Shown here one piece after another: positions 60,175-64,000 of a stretch of 64,000 bases of DNA. A model generated the notes under the pieces. That model saw nothing but the letters and a program-made list of their open reading frames with translations. It ran no database searches and was not told where the DNA came from. The stretch is taken from the NCBI GenBank assembly GCA_903882745.1, contig CAIRYG010000003.1, positions 271,102 through 335,101 on the forward strand. Reading direction: 5' to 3'. The stretch is from an uncultured Gemmatimonadota bacterium (lineage in GTDB: Bacteria > Gemmatimonadota > Gemmatimonadetes > Gemmatimonadales > Gemmatimonadaceae). Both the position numbers and the translations under genes were made by a program. Every line of letters starts with the position of its first letter. The stretch's first letter is position 1.

Positions 60175-60384
60175 TCCCTCGCGTATAGACACGAGTGCAA
60201 CGTCTCTGCGAACTGAGATGGAAAACCATGACTAACCATCGGAATCGGCATAACGATCTCAATCACGGCAACGGCTGTCAGACTTGGGCAACAAGTGTAT
60301 CCGAACACGATCGGAGCCGGAGTGATGCAGAAGGCATATGTTTGTAGGCGGTCGCCTCGTGGAAATATCAGAGGCTTTCTCACG
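60175..60384. other. Spacer between WYL pair and BREX
   Basis: This 210-bp gap contains no confident gene or terminator. TTGTAG (60342) and TATCAG (60366) are 18 bp apart and are a weak promoter candidate for brxA. Confidence 0.3.
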
Positions 60385-61029
60385 ATGTACCTATCCAGCA
60401 TCCCGAAATCGGTGTTAGAGCAGCCCTACAGCCTGAGCTTTACAGCCGCGTCCCTCCGGCCAGATCTCGCACGCGTACTGGCCGACCACTTCCTCAGCTC
60501 AGGAGACTGGGAGGTCGTCAAGCGGGATGTTCTCGCTACTAATGCACTCCAGGCGCGAACGCCGAGTAGCGGAATTCGGCTCGAACGGGAGTTTCGCCAG
60601 CGCCTGATGACTCTCACACCTGAACAGCTTCGCCTTCTCTCCAATGGCTCAGCCGATGAACGAGCCGCAATGACATGGCTCGCAATGCTAAAGTACAACG
60701 CCTTTGTCTTCGAGTTCGTGGCCGATTGCCTGCGGGATAAACTCGAATCGCTCGATACAACCCTGAGGCCGTCCGATTATGAGCGATTCATTGATTCCAG
60801 GTCAACAGCTCATCCCGAACTCTCGGGACTCAAGGAAACTTCGAGAAAGAAGATCCGCGCGGTGCTTCGGCGAATGCTGACCGAAGCTGGATTGCTTGTG
60901 CCCGGCAACGCCCTCGGCACACTTCAACGCGCAATTCCAAGCCCATCAGCGCTCGCTGCGATCCAGACCGATAACCGTTCCTGGCTAGCGGGATTCCTCC
61001 TGTCCGACGCGGAGATCGCCCGTCTGTGA
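60385..61029 (+). CDS. brxA: BREX protein BrxA (DUF1819)
   Basis: This 214-residue helical protein matches the BrxA pattern: YSLSFTAASLRPDLARVLADHF, GDWEVVKRDVLATNALQARTPSSGIRLEREFRQRL and a second half with GLKETSRKKIRAVLRRMLTEAGLL. The ATG at 60385 is preferred; the frame opens at a GTG at 60295. It overlaps brxB (GTGA, 61026-61029). First gene of the BREX operon. Confidence 0.88.
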   Translation: MYLSSIPKSVLEQPYSLSFTAASLRPDLARVLADHFLSSGDWEVVKRDVLATNALQARTPSSGIRLEREFRQRLMTLTPEQLRLLSNGSADERAAMTWLAMLKYNAFVFEFVADCLRDKLESLDTTLRPSDYERFIDSRSTAHPELSGLKETSRKKIRAVLRRMLTEAGLLVPGNALGTLQRAIPSPSALAAIQTDNRSWLAGFLLSDAEIARL

Positions 61030-61646
61030 GCGCCCAGGATCTTCACACCCTCGCAGAGCGTCTCTTCAAGATCCTCAGCAGCGCCGACTTCCTAGCGATG
61101 AAGGGGCTCGCGAACGAGGTCCCGATCTTCATTCAAGCGTATGAGCCAGTGCAGGAAGTTGGGGTGCGTCAGATGATCGATGGCCTGACGAGCCGACTGC
61201 GGAGCAAAGGGTTGGAGGTAAAGACCTTGGATCTGTTCACGCTGGTGCTTGAGGAGCTCGAGGAGCACGAGCTCCTGAACGACATTATGGAGAACGAAGC
61301 GAGCTGGGAGAAGGTTGAGTTGTTCGAAACGCTGAGGAACTACTCCGACCCACAGACCCACCTCATCCCGCGTCTGATGAAGGCAATCGGTCACGACAAC
61401 CAGATCACGCTTCTCACCGGCGTAGGGCGCGTTTATCCGTTCCTGCGTACGCACACGATCCTTGAGTCACTGCAGCCGGCAATGCTGCCGCATCCCGTGG
61501 TGATGTTCTTTCCCGGCGAATACACGCAAGAGGTGGGCGGTGGTTCACACCTCAGACTGTTCGGAACGCACCCGAGCCCTCGTATCCACAATCCGTACTA
61601 TCGGGCGCTGAACCTCGATCACTACCGTCTGGCGGACACACGATGA
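61026..61646 (+). CDS. brxB: BREX protein BrxB (DUF1788)
   Basis: This 206-residue protein has the DUF1788 order: LLTGVGRVYPFLRTHTILESLQ, PVVMFFPGEYTQEVGGGSHLRLFG. Function unknown; needed in BREX type 1. GTG start, and its stop overlaps brxC (ATGA, 61643-61646). Confidence 0.9.
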   Translation: MSAQDLHTLAERLFKILSSADFLAMKGLANEVPIFIQAYEPVQEVGVRQMIDGLTSRLRSKGLEVKTLDLFTLVLEELEEHELLNDIMENEASWEKVELFETLRNYSDPQTHLIPRLMKAIGHDNQITLLTGVGRVYPFLRTHTILESLQPAMLPHPVVMFFPGEYTQEVGGGSHLRLFGTHPSPRIHNPYYRALNLDHYRLADTR

Positions 61647-63889
61647 AGATCAAGAACCTCTTTTTGAAGCCTCTTGAACGTCCGATCGACGGCGTAATCA
61701 AGGCAGACGATGATCGCAACCTTCAGACAGAACTCGACGAGTACGTAATCACGCGCGACGTGGCAAGGGGGCTTAGTACGCTCACCGAGCGCTACCTCGA
61801 TGACCGTACGGCAAACGGTGTATGGATCTCCGGCTTCTTTGGCTCGGGAAAGTCGCACCTCCTTAAGATGCTGTCGTTGGTTCTCGATGGCCGACCACTC
61901 GCGAACGGAACGCGGGGATCAGACATACTACTCCCGAAGATCGAGGATGAAATCGTCCAGGCCGCCCTGCGAAAGGCGGCTGGCGTCCCATCGCGCAGTA
62001 TTCTCTTCAACATCGACCAGAAATTCGACGGAATCGGCGGCGACCACGCCGCGCCGATTCTCGAAGTCTTCGTCAAGGTCATGAACGAGATGCAGGGCTA
62101 CTTCGGCAACCAAGGCTACATCGCGCAGTTCGAGCACGATCTCGACAAGCGTGAGGAGTTTCAACCGTTCCGAGCTACGTACGAAAAGGTGAACGGCCGC
62201 ACTTGGGAGGCGGACCGCGAGGCGGTCACGACCGTCCGTGCCTCGGCGTTCGACAAGGCGTACGCTGAACACTTTGGCATTCCCATCTCGGACGCACGAG
62301 GTGTAATCAAACGGGTTCGAGAGGACTACAAGGTCTCGATCGAAAGTTTCGCGCACAGGGTTCGCGACTACATCGATAAACAACCCGCGGGCTTCCGACT
62401 CAATTTCTTCATCGACGAGGTTGGCCAGTTCATCGGCCAGGACTCCAAGCGGATGCTCAACCTTCAGACTGTTGCTGAGACGCTCGGCACGATCTGTGGT
62501 GGCCGCGCGTGGGTGTTCGTCACCTCACAAGCAGATCTCGAAGGCGTGCTTGGTGACTTCAGGAATCTTCAGGCTCAGGATATTTCAAAGATCCAGGGGC
62601 GCTTCAAGACGCGCATCACTCTCGCGAGCGCCGATGTCCGCGAGGTCATTCAGAAGCGCCTGCTTGCGAAGAAAGAGTCCGAGCCCGAGGCGCTCACGGT
62701 GATCTGGGACAAGGAGAAGGACAACCTTCAGACGCTATTTCGATTCGGCGATCAATCTCGATCCTACAATGGCTGGCGCGGAAGCGACGAGTTCTGCGGC
62801 CTGTACCCGTTTCATCCGTACCAGTTCGAACTGTTCCAGGAAGCCATCACGCAGCTCTCAAAGCAAGGTGCCTTTACCGGCCGACATCAGTCAGTCGGTG
62901 AGCGTTCCATGCTTGCGGTGTTTCAGGAGGTCGCCAAGTCCGTTCGCGACGATCAGATAGGCCGGCTCGCTACGTTTGATCACATGTATGACGGGATTGC
63001 GGCATCGCTTCGCGGCGACATGCAGACGTCAATCAAGCTAGCTGAGCGTCAACTTGGAGATCTACAGCTTCGCATCCTCAAATCGTTGTTTCTGCTCAAA
63101 TGGGTACGCGAGTTCAAGGCGACCCCGCGCAATGTCGCGATCTTGCTCATCGACCGCCCTGACGTCGATATCCGAGCCCACGAGCAGGCGGTGAAGGAAG
63201 CGCTCGCCATGCTTGAGAGCCAGTCGTACCTTCAGCGGAATGGCGGCGAATACGAGTTTCTGACCGATGCGGAAAAGGACATCGAAGTCGAAATCAAAAA
63301 TACGGAAGTTGACGATTCGGCCGTTGCCAAGCTGTTGGTCGATACTCTGTTCAGTGACGTGTTGCGCGACCAGAAGATCCGCTACGACGCCAATCAACAG
63401 GACTATTCGTATGCGCGGAAACTGGACGACGTGGTCATGGGACGCGAAGCCGACATCGGCCTGAATATCGTCACGGCCGAACATCCCAATTATGGACAGC
63501 TGACGACGCTGGCTGCCCAGAATATGGGTCGCCACGAGCTACTGGCCGTGCTTCCCGCGGATACACGGCTGAACGACCTGGCCAGGCTGTACCTGAAGGC
63601 GGACAAGTACATTCGGCAGAACTCCGGCGGCAACGACGCGAGTCGGCGGACGATTCTCGAGCAGCGAGGTCAACAGAACGCCACGCGCCGAGCCGAGATG
63701 ATCACGCTTGCTAACGACTTCCTGAGTCGCGCGGCGCTGTATCTCAATGGCGCACGGCTGGAATCCGCAGGCCACGGGGAACCTCGGGGTCGGTTCAGCA
63801 AGGCGCTCCAAGAATTGATCGAATTTGCCTATCCGAGGCTCAAGCTACTGAAGGGAGGCAGAAGTGGCTCCGCTTTTCTGTACAGCTAA
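61643..63889 (+). CDS. brxC: BREX ATPase BrxC, truncated by an insertion sequence
   Basis: This 748-residue ORF is the N-terminal two thirds of a BrxC/PglY-type ATPase: DLFLKPLERPIDGV-like start, Walker A SGFFGSGKSHLLKML (residues 63-76), Walker B FFIDEVGQF (about 254) and VFVTSQADLEGV. Full BrxC is usually about 1100-1200 residues. The frame ends GGRSGSAFLYS at a stop at 63889, where IS DNA appears to begin (about 63879). The remaining residues and the rest of BREX (pglX, pglZ, brxL) are outside or lost. Confidence 0.9.
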   Translation: MKIKNLFLKPLERPIDGVIKADDDRNLQTELDEYVITRDVARGLSTLTERYLDDRTANGVWISGFFGSGKSHLLKMLSLVLDGRPLANGTRGSDILLPKIEDEIVQAALRKAAGVPSRSILFNIDQKFDGIGGDHAAPILEVFVKVMNEMQGYFGNQGYIAQFEHDLDKREEFQPFRATYEKVNGRTWEADREAVTTVRASAFDKAYAEHFGIPISDARGVIKRVREDYKVSIESFAHRVRDYIDKQPAGFRLNFFIDEVGQFIGQDSKRMLNLQTVAETLGTICGGRAWVFVTSQADLEGVLGDFRNLQAQDISKIQGRFKTRITLASADVREVIQKRLLAKKESEPEALTVIWDKEKDNLQTLFRFGDQSRSYNGWRGSDEFCGLYPFHPYQFELFQEAITQLSKQGAFTGRHQSVGERSMLAVFQEVAKSVRDDQIGRLATFDHMYDGIAASLRGDMQTSIKLAERQLGDLQLRILKSLFLLKWVREFKATPRNVAILLIDRPDVDIRAHEQAVKEALAMLESQSYLQRNGGEYEFLTDAEKDIEVEIKNTEVDDSAVAKLLVDTLFSDVLRDQKIRYDANQQDYSYARKLDDVVMGREADIGLNIVTAEHPNYGQLTTLAAQNMGRHELLAVLPADTRLNDLARLYLKADKYIRQNSGGNDASRRTILEQRGQQNATRRAEMITLANDFLSRAALYLNGARLESAGHGEPRGRFSKALQELIEFAYPRLKLLKGGRSGSAFLYS

Positions 63890-64000
63890 ACGAGCTTGGA
63901 TAAGTGGAGGCGGGGTGGGTCAGGCCGCCGCCGCGAGCGACGACCGGGTAAAGTATGCCTCGTCGGGGGTCTGGTCCGCAAGACTAGAGTGCGGACGGCG
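63879..64000 (-). mobile_element. IS3-family insertion sequence, terminal part
   Basis: The segment from about 63879 to the window edge is not BrxC. TGTACAGC at 63879 is a plausible IS end (IS3 ends often begin TG). The other end and the terminal inverted repeat lie beyond the window, so the boundary is approximate. Confidence 0.6.
63920..64000 (-). CDS. IS3-family transposase (C-terminal fragment)
   Basis: The last 26 codons on the minus strand read RRPHSSLADQTPDEAYF and end in an Ala-rich tail with TGA at 63920. The RPHSSL...TPxEAY motif is the usual C-terminus of IS3-group integrase-core transposases. The gene continues past the window edge. Confidence 0.85.
   Translation of the reverse strand, partial: RRPHSSLADQTPDEAYFTRSSLAAAA

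Overview
The window is GC-rich chromosomal DNA (coding regions strongly GC3-biased) from a free-living, diderm, histidine-prototrophic bacterium. Signs of an outer membrane are many lipobox lipoproteins, a predicted outer-membrane beta-barrel protein, a Tat signal and periplasmic peptidases. Gene content and style (M16 peptidase pair, bactofilin beside parAB, PafBC-like WYL pair, GTG/ATG-overlap operons) suggest Gemmatimonadota, but this is an inference; no rRNA or tRNA gene was seen to confirm it.

Layout. 1-6.7 kb: a short hypothetical pair, then a five-gene minus-strand operon for a BMP-type (nucleoside-like) ABC importer with a Nif3-family gene inside it. 6.7-14.7 kb: a chromosome-partition neighbourhood read on the minus strand (mnmG, a GT39-like membrane protein, a SIMPL protein, parA, parB, a coiled-coil membrane protein, bactofilin) with a perfect parS site just upstream of parA, so oriC is probably not far away. 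14.7-37 kb: housekeeping and exported functions: dienelactone hydrolase, YncE-propeller/phosphoesterase, YheT hydrolase, an ArsC-fold protein without its cysteine, TerC, RmuC, M1 aminopeptidase, DUF2075 helicase, Tag glycosylase, Tat-exported M24 peptidase, a barrel protein, murB and an M16 catalytic/non-catalytic pair.

37-44.4 kb: a complete, tightly overlapped histidine operon on the minus strand, hisG-D-C-H-A-B-F-N-IE. It is preceded by an unannotated 32-residue leader peptide with a His-His-Arg-His-His-His-His run and then by an intrinsic terminator, i.e. a classical his attenuator. 44.4-51.3 kb: DsbA-like and cupredoxin lipoproteins, a degenerate HD-domain protein, ispG, a cold-shock gene and an asparaginase-like lipoprotein.

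51.3-64 kb is an accessory defence island. Five toxin-antitoxin type modules lie almost side by side (BrnTA, MqsRA-like, AbrB/PIN, HipBA, PemK/MazF with an RHH antitoxin), then two overlapping WYL regulators, then a BREX locus (brxA-brxB-brxC). brxC breaks off at 748 residues, and the last 80 bases encode the C-terminus of an IS3-family transposase on the opposite strand, so BREX appears to be interrupted by an insertion sequence at the window edge. Several modules have palindromic operators placed on near-consensus sigma70-type promoters.
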